From assembly GCA_035690495.1 (NCBI GenBank), contig DASSKK010000106.1, positions 1 to 64,000 of the forward strand: a DNA stretch of 64,000 bases, in the 5' to 3' direction. Made by a program: the position numbers and the translations under genes. This document shows positions 1 to 8,153 of the stretch, in pieces; position 1 is the stretch's first letter, and each line of letters begins with the position of its first letter. The notes beneath the pieces were generated by a model. It was not told the DNA's origin, did not search any database, and saw nothing but the letters and a program-made list of their open reading frames with translations. The DNA comes from DASSKK01 sp035690495 (GTDB lineage: Bacteria > Actinomycetota > Actinomycetes > Propionibacteriales > Nocardioidaceae).

Positions 1-476
1 GCGACCTGCCCGCCACCGAGGGCTCGGGGTTCTTGGTGCCCCCCGTCGACGGCCGCACGGTCAAGGCCGCGACGTACTCCTTCGCCAAGTGGGACTGGGT
101 CCGCGAGGCCGGCCGCGGGGCCGACGGCGACGACCTGCTCCTGCTGCGCACCTCGATCGGCCGGCACCGTGAGGAGTCCGCGCTCCAGGTCGAGGACCCC
201 GAGCTGGTCTCCGCCGCACTCGACGACCTCGCCGACGCGATCGGGCTGTGCGTCCGGCCCGTCGACAGCCACGTCCAGCGTTGGGGCGGCGGGCTGCCGC
301 AGTACGCCGTGGGCCACCTCGACCGGGTCCGCAACATCCGGTCCGCGGTGGCCAAGGTCCCCGGCCTGGCCGTGTGCGGAGCGGCGTACGACGGGCTCGG
401 CCTCCCGGCCTGCATCGCCTCCGCCGAGTTGGCCGCCACCCAGGTCCTCGACGCCTTGTCCCCGAGAGGAGAATGA
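1..476 (+). CDS. hemG: Coproporphyrinogen/protoporphyrinogen oxidase, C-terminal part
   Basis: The 5' end lies outside the window; the reading frame is open from base 3 to the TGA at 474-476, giving about 157 C-terminal residues. The visible part has the motif GSGFLVPP followed by AATYSFAKW and, near the end, GLGLPACIASAELAA, which fit the FAD/substrate-binding C-terminus of HemG/HemY flavoproteins. These oxidise (copro)porphyrinogen to (copro)porphyrin in haem synthesis. hemQ starts 4 bp after the stop, so the two are probably co-transcribed and serve the coproporphyrin-dependent haem route of Gram-positive bacteria. Confidence 0.9.
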   Translation, partial: DLPATEGSGFLVPPVDGRTVKAATYSFAKWDWVREAGRGADGDDLLLLRTSIGRHREESALQVEDPELVSAALDDLADAIGLCVRPVDSHVQRWGGGLPQYAVGHLDRVRNIRSAVAKVPGLAVCGAAYDGLGLPACIASAELAATQVLDALSPRGE

Positions 477-480
477 CCTC

Positions 481-1185
481 ATGAGCCAGACCACGACCAA
501 GCCGAAGGCACGCGACCTCAACCAGGTCATCCGCTACACCCTGTGGTCGGTGTTCCACCTGCGCGACGTGATCGGCGACGGCGACCGGGCCGCGGAGGCC
601 AACGAGGTGGAGAAGCTCTTCGAGACGCTGGGCGCCGACGACGTGACCGTGCGCGGGCTCTACGACATCGGCGGGCTGCGTGCCGACTCGGACCTGATGA
701 TCTGGTGGCACTCCTCGGTCGCAGAAGATCTCCAGGACGCCTTCCACCGGTTCCGTCGTACGGCGTTCGGTGCGCGCCTCGAGCCCACCTGGTCGCAGAT
801 GGCGGTGCACCGGCCGGCGGAGTTCAACAAATCGCACGTGCCGGCGTTCCTCGCCGACGAGCGGCCGCGAGACTTCGTATGCGTGTACCCGTTCGTCCGC
901 TCCTACGACTGGTACCTGCTGGAGGACGCGGAGCGTCGCCGGCTGCTCGCCGAGCACGGCCGGCTGGCCCGCGAGTACCCCGACGTGCGCGCGAACACCG
1001 TTCCTGCGTTCGCGCTGGGGGACTACGAGTGGATCCTGGCCTTCGAGGCCGACGACCTGCACCGGATCGTGGACCTGATGCGGCATCTGCGGTCCTCGGA
1101 GACCCGGATGCACGTCCGCCTCGAGGTGCCCTTCCACACCGGCCGGCGTCGCACGCCCGGCGAGCTGCTCGCCGCCCTCCCCTGA
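481..1185 (+). CDS. hemQ: Coproheme decarboxylase HemQ (chlorite dismutase family)
   Basis: 234 residues, the usual length for actinobacterial HemQ. It oxidatively decarboxylates coproheme to protoheme b in the last step of the coproporphyrin-dependent pathway. Family signatures include an N-terminal YTLWSVFHLRD, a central DLMIWWHS, the segment YPFVRSYDWY that carries candidate catalytic tyrosines, and ALGDYEWILAFE in the second ferredoxin-like half. The ATG at 481 follows the good ribosome site AGAGGAG. The same frame stays open to base 169, but that stretch is antisense-like shadow of hemG. It sits directly behind hemG and reads towards msrB. Confidence 0.93.
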   Translation: MSQTTTKPKARDLNQVIRYTLWSVFHLRDVIGDGDRAAEANEVEKLFETLGADDVTVRGLYDIGGLRADSDLMIWWHSSVAEDLQDAFHRFRRTAFGARLEPTWSQMAVHRPAEFNKSHVPAFLADERPRDFVCVYPFVRSYDWYLLEDAERRRLLAEHGRLAREYPDVRANTVPAFALGDYEWILAFEADDLHRIVDLMRHLRSSETRMHVRLEVPFHTGRRRTPGELLAALP

Positions 1186-1195
1186 CCCCGAACCG

Positions 1196-1261
1196 CGTTG
1201 AGTTGCGCCTCGTTCGGCGTTGAGTTTCGCCTCGTTCGGCGTTGAGCTGCGTCTCAGTTCG
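1196..1261 (+). repeat. Three tandem 22-bp repeats between hemQ and msrB
   Basis: Units at 1196-1217 and 1218-1239 differ by one base; the third, 1240-1261, is degenerate and runs into the msrB stop codon region. The unit begins cgttgag and ends cgttcgg. It lies between two convergent genes. No terminator hairpin is obvious here, so the repeats may be neutral expansion or a weak termination region. Confidence 0.75.
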
Positions 1262-1664
1262 AAGCGGCCGGCTCGAGGGTCAGGCTGACCGAGTTCATGC
1301 AGTAGCGCTGGTCGGTCGGCGTGTCGTAGCCCTCGCCCGCGAACACGTGGCCGAGGTGGGAGCCGCAGCTCGCACACCGCACCTCCACGCGCTTGCTTCC
1401 CAGCGACGTGTCGTCGAGGTACTCCACCCGGTCCTCGGCCAGCGGGGCGTAGAACGACGGCCATCCGCAGTGCGACTTGAACTTCGTCTCGGACCGGAAC
1501 AGCTCGGCCCCGCACGCGCGGCACCGGTAGATGCCGACAGTCTCGGTGTCGTTGTACTCACCGGTGAACGGCGCCTCCGTGCCAGCCTTGCGGAGTACGT
1601 CGTACTCCTCCGGCGACAGCTGCTCGCGCCACTCGGCGTCGCTCTTCTCGACCTGGTATGCCAT
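1254..1664 (-). CDS. msrB: Peptide-methionine (R)-S-oxide reductase MsrB
   Basis: 136 residues, a stand-alone MsrB that reduces the R epimer of methionine sulfoxide in oxidised proteins, normally with thioredoxin as donor. Two CxxC zinc-binding pairs are visible (C48/C51 and C97/C100). The catalytic cysteine is C122 in RYCMNSVSL, and C66 in SHCGWPSF is a likely resolving cysteine. The start has no Shine-Dalgarno; instead TAGGCT sits 7 nt upstream, suggesting leaderless transcription. It converges on hemQ. Confidence 0.95.
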   Translation of the reverse strand: MAYQVEKSDAEWREQLSPEEYDVLRKAGTEAPFTGEYNDTETVGIYRCRACGAELFRSETKFKSHCGWPSFYAPLAEDRVEYLDDTSLGSKRVEVRCASCGSHLGHVFAGEGYDTPTDQRYCMNSVSLTLEPAASN

Positions 1665-1671
1665 GCGTGCG

Positions 1672-1677
1672 AGCCTA
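1672..1677 (-). promoter_or_regulatory. Putative -10 box for leaderless msrB
   Basis: On the minus strand TAGGCT lies exactly 7 nt before the msrB ATG. The spacing would put transcription start at or next to the start codon. The same hexamer and spacing occur before lpdA and glyA. Confidence 0.6.
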
Positions 1678-1685
1678 CCCGGGCG

Positions 1686-4046
1686 TCAGCGGAGCGTGAC
1701 CACCTGCGGGTCGTGGTCCGAGAGCTGGTCGGCGAACTCGGCGTTGACGTGCACGATGTCGTAGGCGTACTTCGCCTCCGCGAGCGACGGCGACAGCAGG
1801 ATGTGGTCGAGCACCTGGCTGTTGCCCTCGTACACGTAGGTGTAGCGCTCCGGCAGCGGGAGCGTCGCCGGCAGGTCGGTCAGCGCCGTCGGCCCGGACC
1901 CGTCAAGGATCCGCAACGTCGTGGAGAAGTCGAAGTCGTTCAGGTCGCCGGTGACCACCACCTGCGCATCCGGGTACGCCGCGAGCAGGCTGTCCACGAA
2001 GTCGCGGACCTCCTGCGCCTGCTGGTGCCGCTGCGGCTCGGAGGGATGCGTCCCGGGCTGGTAGCGACCGAACAGCGGGTCGTCGCCACCCTTGGAGCGG
2101 AAGTGGTTGGTGATCACGAACAGCGGATCGTTGTGCCAGCTGAACTGGCCGACCAGCGGCACCCGGGAGTCGTCCCACGCCTGAGAGGCCGGGTCGATGC
2201 GTCCCGGCGACCGGGTCAGGCGCACGTCCTTGCCGTGGCCGCGGACCTTCGTCGGCTCGGTCGACGAAGGATCTCCGTGGTCGACGAAGCTGAGCTGGTT
2301 CGACGGCTGGAACAGCAGCACGTTGCGGATGTTGCCGCCCGGTTCGCCGCCCTCCTGGTCGTTGGCCGGGTCGATCTGCCTCCAGTCGTACGTCGGTCCG
2401 CCGGCGGCCTCGATGGCGTCGACGAGCTTGCTGAGTGTCTTGTCGGCGGCGACCACGCCGTCGTCGGTCGCGCCGTCGTTGTCCTGGACCTCCTCGATGC
2501 CGAGGATGTCCGGGGACGCCAGGTTGTCCACGATCTCCCGGGCGAGTCCGTCGAACTTCGACTGCGGATCGGTCGGGTCGAGGTTCTCCACGTTGAACGA
2601 GGCGATGCTGAGGCCGTTCTCCGCGGTGGTGACCTCGCGGGCGATTCCGCCGGACACCAGTGTCGGCGTCGTCGTCACCATCAGGTGGAAGTCGGAGAAG
2701 TCGTAGCTGAGGATCCCGATCGTGGTGCCGGAGTAGGAGTCGCCGACGTTCGCTGAGGGCACCTGCGCGAGCGTCTCGTCGAGGATCACTCGCTCGGGGT
2801 TCGCGTCACCGGCACGCAGCACGATCCCGCCGCGGTCGGTGCGCACGCTCGATCCGTCGGGCACGACCGGGGTCTCGTCGTACTTCGACGTCGGTCCGAC
2901 GACCTGTGCGTCCACGATGCCGACCCGCATGCCCTCCATCGACTCCCAGCAGTCGATGCCGTCGTTGGCCGGGTCGAAGGAGGCCTGGTTCGCCATGGTG
3001 CCGCTGGCGTCGTCCTCGATCACGCTGCCCGGCGGGATCCGGCCTCCTCGTCCGACGAGCGTCGCGTCGGGGATCGGGTTGTCCTGGGAGGTGACGGTGA
3101 CGCTCGGGTCCTCGATCTCGGTCGTGGTCAGGTTCGCCCCGTAGCGCGGACCGGGGCGGAACTCGTAGACCGAGCCGGAGACGGTCACCGCGTCGCCAGC
3201 AACGACGCCAGACGCGCCGTACACCTCGACCCCTTCGCTGGTGGCCGGGTTGGAGTCGGGTGTGGCGTCCTGCATCCAGAAGTGGTTTCCGTCGACTTCG
3301 GTCACCACCCCGGGGACGTCCTCGACGGCCTTCCCGTCGTACGGCGAAAGCTGGGCGGCGCCCTGGATGTCGTGGATCTGGAGGCCGGATATGCCTCCGC
3401 CGCCCGACGAGCCGCCGCCTGAGGTCTCACCGGCGGAGTTGGTGGGCGTCGGCTCGCCTGCGGTGAAGTCGGCAGCGTTGTCGTCGGTGTCGGCACCGTT
3501 CGTGCGCGAGTCCGAGGTGGTGTTGTCCAGGCCCGGCGCGGCGCCGCTGCCCTCGTAGTCGTTCGCGCTGCCGTAGCCCACGAAGTCGCGCACGCCCGCC
3601 GCGGCGTGGCAGGACGCGCCGCAGCCCAGCGCCGTCCCGTCGGTGACGAGCGCGACCTTGCCGTTGCTGCCGCTCATCGCGAGGGAGCCGCTGGCGTCCG
3701 GGGTCGGCAGCGGAGCCGTCCCGCCGGATCCCTGCGACTCCTGGACCAGGTAGTGGGCCCCGGGCGCGATGCTCCCGGTCAGGTCGGTGGCCCGCCAGCT
3801 GGTGCCCGACGAGGAGGCGTACTGCACCGACCAGCCGGTCAGGTCTACCGGCGCCGAGCTGCTGTTGTAGAGCTCGACGAAGTCGTTGGTGAGGGTGGCA
3901 CCCGAGTTGCCCCCGCCGCCGTACACCTCCGAGATCACAACACCGGGTCCGGCCGCCGAGGCTGGCGCGGAGGCGAACGGAAGGGTCACGGTGGCTGCGG
4001 CGAGCGCAGCGGTGGTGGCGAGGATTGCCCGAGAGCGAGGTTTCAC
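1686..4046 (-). CDS. Secreted LTD/OB-fold/EEP-family nuclease (ExeM/NucH-like)
   Basis: 786 residues starting at GTG 4046 behind a good CGGAGGA ribosome site. Order of parts: a Sec signal peptide (about 1-31, ending ASAPASAAG); a lamin-tail domain (about 34-150, VVISEVYGGGGNSG); a Gly/Ser-rich linker near 210-220; an OB-fold-like region (about 225-330, HFWMQD); and an endonuclease/exonuclease/phosphatase domain (about 475-786) with SFNVENL, DILGIEEVQ, VVTGDLNDF, VLDHILLS and a final SDHDPQVV. These are the metal and catalytic motifs of extracellular DNases such as ExeM. It probably degrades extracellular DNA for phosphate or biofilm turnover. It is divergent from the LigD-type polymerase. Confidence 0.9.
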   Translation of the reverse strand: MKPRSRAILATTAALAAATVTLPFASAPASAAGPGVVISEVYGGGGNSGATLTNDFVELYNSSSAPVDLTGWSVQYASSSGTSWRATDLTGSIAPGAHYLVQESQGSGGTAPLPTPDASGSLAMSGSNGKVALVTDGTALGCGASCHAAAGVRDFVGYGSANDYEGSGAAPGLDNTTSDSRTNGADTDDNAADFTAGEPTPTNSAGETSGGGSSGGGGISGLQIHDIQGAAQLSPYDGKAVEDVPGVVTEVDGNHFWMQDATPDSNPATSEGVEVYGASGVVAGDAVTVSGSVYEFRPGPRYGANLTTTEIEDPSVTVTSQDNPIPDATLVGRGGRIPPGSVIEDDASGTMANQASFDPANDGIDCWESMEGMRVGIVDAQVVGPTSKYDETPVVPDGSSVRTDRGGIVLRAGDANPERVILDETLAQVPSANVGDSYSGTTIGILSYDFSDFHLMVTTTPTLVSGGIAREVTTAENGLSIASFNVENLDPTDPQSKFDGLAREIVDNLASPDILGIEEVQDNDGATDDGVVAADKTLSKLVDAIEAAGGPTYDWRQIDPANDQEGGEPGGNIRNVLLFQPSNQLSFVDHGDPSSTEPTKVRGHGKDVRLTRSPGRIDPASQAWDDSRVPLVGQFSWHNDPLFVITNHFRSKGGDDPLFGRYQPGTHPSEPQRHQQAQEVRDFVDSLLAAYPDAQVVVTGDLNDFDFSTTLRILDGSGPTALTDLPATLPLPERYTYVYEGNSQVLDHILLSPSLAEAKYAYDIVHVNAEFADQLSDHDPQVVTLR

Positions 4047-4166
4047 GAAAGTCCTCCGTGGGTGGCAAGGTCGCGGAAGCGTCTCCGAGACCCGTTCACC
4101 CTAGGGGCAACTGTCGGTGACGTCGAGAGCCTGTGGCACCGGTACGCCGGGTGGTTGGATGAGCAG

Positions 4167-5243
4167 ATGGCAAGCCCCGCTACCGAGATCGACGCCGGTG
4201 GCCGCGCCGTGCGCGTGACCAACCCGGACCGGGTGATCTACCCGGCCACCGCTTCGACGGGCGAGGTCACCAAGGTCATGGTCGCCGAGTACTTCGCCGC
4301 CGTCGCCGACGGCCTGATGCGCGCGCTGCGCGATCGTCCGACCGCGCTGGAGCGCTGGCCCAAGGGCGTGCTGCCCGGGATCAAGCTCGGCACCGGCCGC
4401 CCGGGCGAGAAGTCCGACGCGTTCTACCAGAAGCGCGTGCCGAAGGGCGCGCCCTCGTACGTCGAGACCGCGACCGTGACATTCCCGTCCGGGCGGCCGG
4501 CCGCCGAGATCTGCCCCACCGAGCCCGCCGTGCCGGTGTGGTGCGCACAGATGGGCACGCTGACGTTCCATCCGTGGCCGGTGCGCCGTGACGACGTCGA
4601 CCGGCCGGACGAGCTGCGCCTCGACCTGGATCCGCAGCCTGGTACGTCGTTCGCGGACGCGGTGCGGGTGGCGGGGGTGGCCCGCGAGCTCCTCGAGGAG
4701 CTCGGCATGCGGGGCTTCGCGAAGACCAGCGGGCATCGCGGCGTGCACGTCTTCGTGCGGATCGAGCCACGCTGGGACTTCATCGACGTACGCCACGCCG
4801 CGATCGGCTTCGGCCGGGAGCTGGAGCGTCGCGACGAGGGTGTGACCACAGCCTGGTGGAAGGAGGAGCGCGGGAGCCGCATCTTCGTGGACTTCAACCA
4901 GAACAGCCGCGACCGGACCATCGCCTCGGCGTACTCCCTGCGGCCTCTGCCCGGCGCTCCCGTCTCGACGCCGCTGTCGTGGGCGGACCTGGCCGAGTGT
5001 CGAGATCCGCGGGAGCTCAACCTGTTCACGGTTCCCGAGCGGCTCGTCGACGGCGACGCCTGGGTCGCCATCGACGACCTCCAGCACTCGATCCAGCCGT
5101 TGCTCGACCTGTACGACGCGCAGTGCGATCGAGGCCTCGGCGAGATGCCCTACCCGCCGGACTACCCGAAGATGCCGGGCGAGCCGCCACGCGTCCAGCC
5201 CAGCAAGATCAACCTTGCCAACTGGCCGAAGACCGACGCGTGA
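4167..5243 (+). CDS. ligD: Stand-alone LigD-type polymerase/primase domain protein (NHEJ)
   Basis: 358 residues from ATG 4167; only the polymerase (AEP/PrimPol) module of LigD is present, with no phosphoesterase or ligase domain. Family motifs: VTNPDRVIYP at the N-terminus, LRLDLDPQ near residue 150 (metal-binding aspartates), TSGHRGVHVFVR near 188, and FVDFNQNSRDRTIASAYSLR near 241 with the third acidic residue. Such proteins add ribonucleotides to broken ends during Ku-dependent repair. The matching ATP-dependent ligase is a separate gene 1.6 kb downstream; no ku gene is in the window. The GNAT gene overlaps its stop by GTGA. Confidence 0.93.
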   Translation: MASPATEIDAGGRAVRVTNPDRVIYPATASTGEVTKVMVAEYFAAVADGLMRALRDRPTALERWPKGVLPGIKLGTGRPGEKSDAFYQKRVPKGAPSYVETATVTFPSGRPAAEICPTEPAVPVWCAQMGTLTFHPWPVRRDDVDRPDELRLDLDPQPGTSFADAVRVAGVARELLEELGMRGFAKTSGHRGVHVFVRIEPRWDFIDVRHAAIGFGRELERRDEGVTTAWWKEERGSRIFVDFNQNSRDRTIASAYSLRPLPGAPVSTPLSWADLAECRDPRELNLFTVPERLVDGDAWVAIDDLQHSIQPLLDLYDAQCDRGLGEMPYPPDYPKMPGEPPRVQPSKINLANWPKTDA

Positions 5244-5734
5244 GCGGCACATCGAGCCCGGTGGACGGCGTGCGTCGCGCCGACAGCCAGGAGTTCGAGC
5301 GTGCCGTCGACGTGTGGCGTGCAGCCAACCCGGACAGCGGACTGCACGCGCATCCCGGCAACCTGATGGCGTGGGCGGCGGGGGAGGACGCCTATCTCGC
5401 CATCCATCTCACCAGTGGACGCATCGACGGCATGGGCCTCGCCGTGCCCGAGCGCGAGCACGACGGAGATGGCGACCTCGTGCCGGGCGTGGTCCACGTG
5501 ACCGGCGTGGCCGTGCACCCCGAACGTCATCGATGCGGACTCGGCGGGCAACTGCTCGACCATCTTCTCGGGCGCGCGGGCGAGCGGGGCTACGACCGCG
5601 CGCGCCTGTGGACCCGGGAGGACAACGCCCCTGCGCGCAGCCTGTTCGCCTCGCGTGGGCTCGTCCCGACAGGTCGGCGCAAGATCATGAGCGACGGCCG
5701 GTCATACCTCCACCTGGAGGCCACACTCGGGTAG
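5240..5734 (+). CDS. GNAT-family N-acetyltransferase
   Basis: 164 residues from GTG 5240, whose last two bases begin the stop of the upstream polymerase gene (GTGA overlap), so translation is probably coupled. The acetyl-CoA binding core is VVHVTGVAVHPERHRCGLGG (about residues 82-101), followed by LLDHLLGRAGERGYDRARLW and ARSLFASRGLVP, which are typical GNAT strands and helices. Substrate unknown. The coupling to an NHEJ polymerase is unusual but may be only positional. Confidence 0.85.
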   Translation: MSGTSSPVDGVRRADSQEFERAVDVWRAANPDSGLHAHPGNLMAWAAGEDAYLAIHLTSGRIDGMGLAVPEREHDGDGDLVPGVVHVTGVAVHPERHRCGLGGQLLDHLLGRAGERGYDRARLWTREDNAPARSLFASRGLVPTGRRKIMSDGRSYLHLEATLG

Positions 5735-5764
5735 TCACCGGTCGGCGGGGTGGACAATCCAGGC

Positions 5765-6271
5765 ATGACCATCGAGTTCCCCGAACCCACCGCAGAGACC
5801 TCCGACCCGGCAGTGCTGTTCGCGCGCTACCTGGACTTCTACCGCGAGACCGTGATCGCCAAGCTTTCCGCCCTGCCGACCGACGAGCAGCGCCGGACCA
5901 GGCTGCCGAGCGGCTGGACCCCGCTGGAGCTGCTCAACCACCTCGCCTACATGGAACGACGCTGGTTCGTGTGGGGGTTCCTCGGCGAGGACGTCGACGA
6001 GCCGTGGGGCGACGATCTCGACGACCGCTGGCACGTCGCCGCCGACCGGGACCTCGAGGCGGTCGCCACGACGCTTCGCCGGGTGGGGGAGCGCACGCAC
6101 GACGTACTCGCCTCGGCTCCTCTGGACCGGCAGGCGCCGTCGGGTCCGCGGTTCGAGGGAGAGCCGGCGAGCCTGGCGTGGATCTGCTTCCACGTGCTCC
6201 AGGAGTACGCCCGGCATGCCGGGCATCTCGACATCGCCGTGGAGCTGGCTGGCGGCCCGACCGGGGAGTAG
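5765..6271 (+). CDS. DinB-family (DUF664-type) putative metalloenzyme
   Basis: 168 residues from ATG 5765; a GTG at 5750 in the same frame is an alternative. A four-helix-bundle DinB fold is suggested by GWTPLELLNHLAYMERRW (first metal-binding histidine region) and the C-terminal YARHAGHLDIAVEL, where the other histidines lie. Members of this superfamily include mycothiol- or bacillithiol-dependent transferases, mostly of unknown substrate; that role here is family-based inference. It is separated from the GNAT gene by 30 bp. Confidence 0.85.
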   Translation: MTIEFPEPTAETSDPAVLFARYLDFYRETVIAKLSALPTDEQRRTRLPSGWTPLELLNHLAYMERRWFVWGFLGEDVDEPWGDDLDDRWHVAADRDLEAVATTLRRVGERTHDVLASAPLDRQAPSGPRFEGEPASLAWICFHVLQEYARHAGHLDIAVELAGGPTGE

Positions 6272-6278
6272 GTCGCGG

Positions 6279-6827
6279 TCAGATCAGGGTGGCGCCCTCG
6301 CCGCCGCCGGCCTGCTCGTCGAAGTTCTCGCGCTCGAGCAGGTGCAGCACGGGTACGCCGAGCTTGCGGCGTGCGCGCGACGTCCAGTCGAGGTGGAAGA
6401 ACTCCGAGACTACGTGCGGGCGCGTGAGGATGATCGCCTCGGCCGCCTCGACCTGGGCCACCTTCGCGGCGAGAGCGTCGATCGGGTCCAGGTTGGTCAC
6501 CTCGCCGACGACGCTCGCACCGCACGCGGTGAGCCGGTCCACGCAGTCGCCGACGTCGGAGCGGGCCTGGTCGAGCAGCTCGCGCTGCACCTCCTGGAGG
6601 TTCTCCTGGTCCATCACCAGGGCCGGCGAGGCCAGCACCTCGCTGGCAGCGATCGACCCCATCGCGGTCTCCACCCGGGCGGCGGCGTCCTCGACAGGCA
6701 GGATCACGTGGTAGCGGACCGGCTGCTCGACCTCCTGGTGCAGGCTGCGCACCTGGGAGGCGTCGCGGGCGGTCATCGGTTGCTCGACCAGCAGGACCAC
6801 GTCGTAGGTGGTCGGCTCCTCGCTCAT
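6279..6827 (-). CDS. Conserved actinobacterial protein of unknown function
   Basis: 182 residues from ATG 6827. I do not recognise a named domain. The predicted chain alternates short strands and helices: TYDVVLLVEQP, VRYHVILPVED, a long acidic helix region, then AEAIILTRPHVVSEFFHLDW and KLGVPVLHLLE. This looks like two Rossmann- or universal-stress-protein-like halves. The reading frame continues upstream, but that part is the shadow of ligC. TAGGCT lies 8 nt before the start with no ribosome site. It lies just behind ligC on the same strand. Confidence 0.75.
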   Translation of the reverse strand: MSEEPTTYDVVLLVEQPMTARDASQVRSLHQEVEQPVRYHVILPVEDAAARVETAMGSIAASEVLASPALVMDQENLQEVQRELLDQARSDVGDCVDRLTACGASVVGEVTNLDPIDALAAKVAQVEAAEAIILTRPHVVSEFFHLDWTSRARRKLGVPVLHLLERENFDEQAGGGEGATLI

Positions 6828-6835
6828 GACAGGCA

Positions 6836-6841
6836 AGCCTA
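6836..6841 (-). promoter_or_regulatory. Putative -10 box (TAGGCT) inside the ligC stop region
   Basis: TAGGCT on the minus strand, 8 nt before ATG 6827, overlaps the TAG stop codon of ligC. It would allow the downstream gene its own leaderless transcript. Confidence 0.45.
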
Positions 6842-7957
6842 GCCCGATCGGGCCCCGTCGCTCAGCACCTCGGCGAGGTCGTATCCCACCGGCTCGTCGA
6901 GCTGCTCGTAGCCGCACGAGCGCGGGTCGCGGTCCGGCCGCCAGCGCTTGAACTGCGCGGTGTGCCGGAACCGGCGTCCTTCCATGTGGTCGTAGCCGAC
7001 CTCGAGCACCCGGTCGGGCCTCAGCGGGGTGAACGAGAGGTCCTTGCCGGCGCTCCACCGGCTCTGCGTGCCCGGAACCCGGTCAGGGTTGGCGATCGCC
7101 CAGTCCGCGCCGGCCCACTCGCCCCACGGATGCTCCTCGATCGGGCACTCCAGCGGGCGCAGCTCCTCGATCAGCTCGGCGCGGCGCCGGGCCGTGAACG
7201 AGGCCGACACCCCGACGTGCTGCAGCCGGTCTCCGTCGTACAGCCCGAGCAGCAGCGACCCGAGCAGCGGACGGTCGTGCGTCGAGGTCTTGTGCAGCCG
7301 ATAGCCGGCCAGCACCACGTCCGCGGTGCGCGCGTGCTTGATCTTCAGCATCGTGCGGGCGTTCGGCTGGTACGCCGCGTCCAGCGGCTTGGCCACCACA
7401 CCGTCCAGCCCGGCGCCCTCGAAGCTGCGGAACCACTCCTCGGCCTCACCGGTGTCGGTGGTCGTCCTGGTCAGGTGGATCGGGGGTACGGCCTGGGAGA
7501 GGGCGGCCTCCAGGCGGCTGCGGCGCTCGGCGAACGGGCGGCCCATCAGGTCCTCGTCGTCCACGGCCAGCAGGTCGAAGGCGACGTACGACGCGGGCGT
7601 CTGCTCCGCGAGCAGCCGCACCCGCGAGTCTGCCGGATGGATGCGCTCCTGCAGCACCTCGAACTCGAGCCGGTCCACGCCCTCGGAGCTCCGCAGCGCG
7701 ACGAAGATCTCCCCGTCGACGACGCAGCGGGCCGGCAACGACTGTCGCATCGCCTCGACCACCTCGGGGAAGTACCTCGTCAGCGGCTTGGTGTTGCGTG
7801 AGGCCAGCTCGACCTCGTCGCCGTCGCGGAACACCAGGCAGCGGAAGCCGTCCCACTTGGGCTCGAACGACAAGCCGCCGTGCTTGCCGGGGTCGGGGAT
7901 CGCCGGCACCGACTTGGCGAGCATCGGCTGGATCGGAGGCATCACAGGGAGGCGCAT
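6839..7957 (-). CDS. ligC: ATP-dependent DNA ligase (LigC-type)
   Basis: 372 residues, the length of actinobacterial LigC ligases. The adenylation domain has motif I EPKWDGFR with nucleophilic lysine K34, then VDGEIFV, FDLLAVD and DGVVAKPL, and ends with the motif V lysine in MLKIKHARTADVVL. An OB-fold follows (about residues 220-350: LLGSLLLGLY, VLEVGYDHMEG). It seals nicks using ATP and probably works with the LigD-type polymerase at 4167-5243 in minor end-joining or repair. The start is leaderless: TAGGAT 6 nt before the ATG. Confidence 0.93.
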   Translation of the reverse strand: MRLPVMPPIQPMLAKSVPAIPDPGKHGGLSFEPKWDGFRCLVFRDGDEVELASRNTKPLTRYFPEVVEAMRQSLPARCVVDGEIFVALRSSEGVDRLEFEVLQERIHPADSRVRLLAEQTPASYVAFDLLAVDDEDLMGRPFAERRSRLEAALSQAVPPIHLTRTTTDTGEAEEWFRSFEGAGLDGVVAKPLDAAYQPNARTMLKIKHARTADVVLAGYRLHKTSTHDRPLLGSLLLGLYDGDRLQHVGVSASFTARRRAELIEELRPLECPIEEHPWGEWAGADWAIANPDRVPGTQSRWSAGKDLSFTPLRPDRVLEVGYDHMEGRRFRHTAQFKRWRPDRDPRSCGYEQLDEPVGYDLAEVLSDGARSG

Positions 7958-7963
7958 TGCCGC

Positions 7964-7969
7964 ATCCTA
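7964..7969 (-). promoter_or_regulatory. Putative -10 box for leaderless ligC
   Basis: TAGGAT on the minus strand is followed by 6 nt and the ligC ATG at 7957. No Shine-Dalgarno is present. Confidence 0.6.
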
Positions 7970-7990
7970 CGAGCGAGAGATGATGGACCG

Positions 7991-8104
7991 ATGCAGGCCG
8001 ACAAGCGCTTCGTCGTGGTGATGGTGACCCTCGGGTTCATCCGTTCGGCTGCTGTGCTCGGCACGGTGTTCGCGTTCCTCGTGATCGCCGGCGCGTTCCG
8101 CTGA
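7991..8104 (+). CDS. Small hypothetical single-pass membrane protein
   Basis: 37 residues beginning MQADKRFVV and consisting mainly of one hydrophobic stretch (about residues 8-34). It has no recognised family and only a weak ribosome site (GAGAGATGATGG region upstream). It fills the otherwise empty space between ligC and the HipA-like gene. It could be a real small membrane peptide or a chance ORF. Confidence 0.4.
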   Translation: MQADKRFVVVMVTLGFIRSAAVLGTVFAFLVIAGAFR

Positions 8105-8153
8105 CAAGGATCGGAGCCGCAGCCACGATTCAGCAGTGCGCAATACTGCGGCC

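Noticed and set aside
1242..2756. Long plus-strand ORF opposite the nuclease and msrB
   Set aside because: Antisense shadow of GC-rich genes; Arg/Val/Leu-rich with no recognisable domain.
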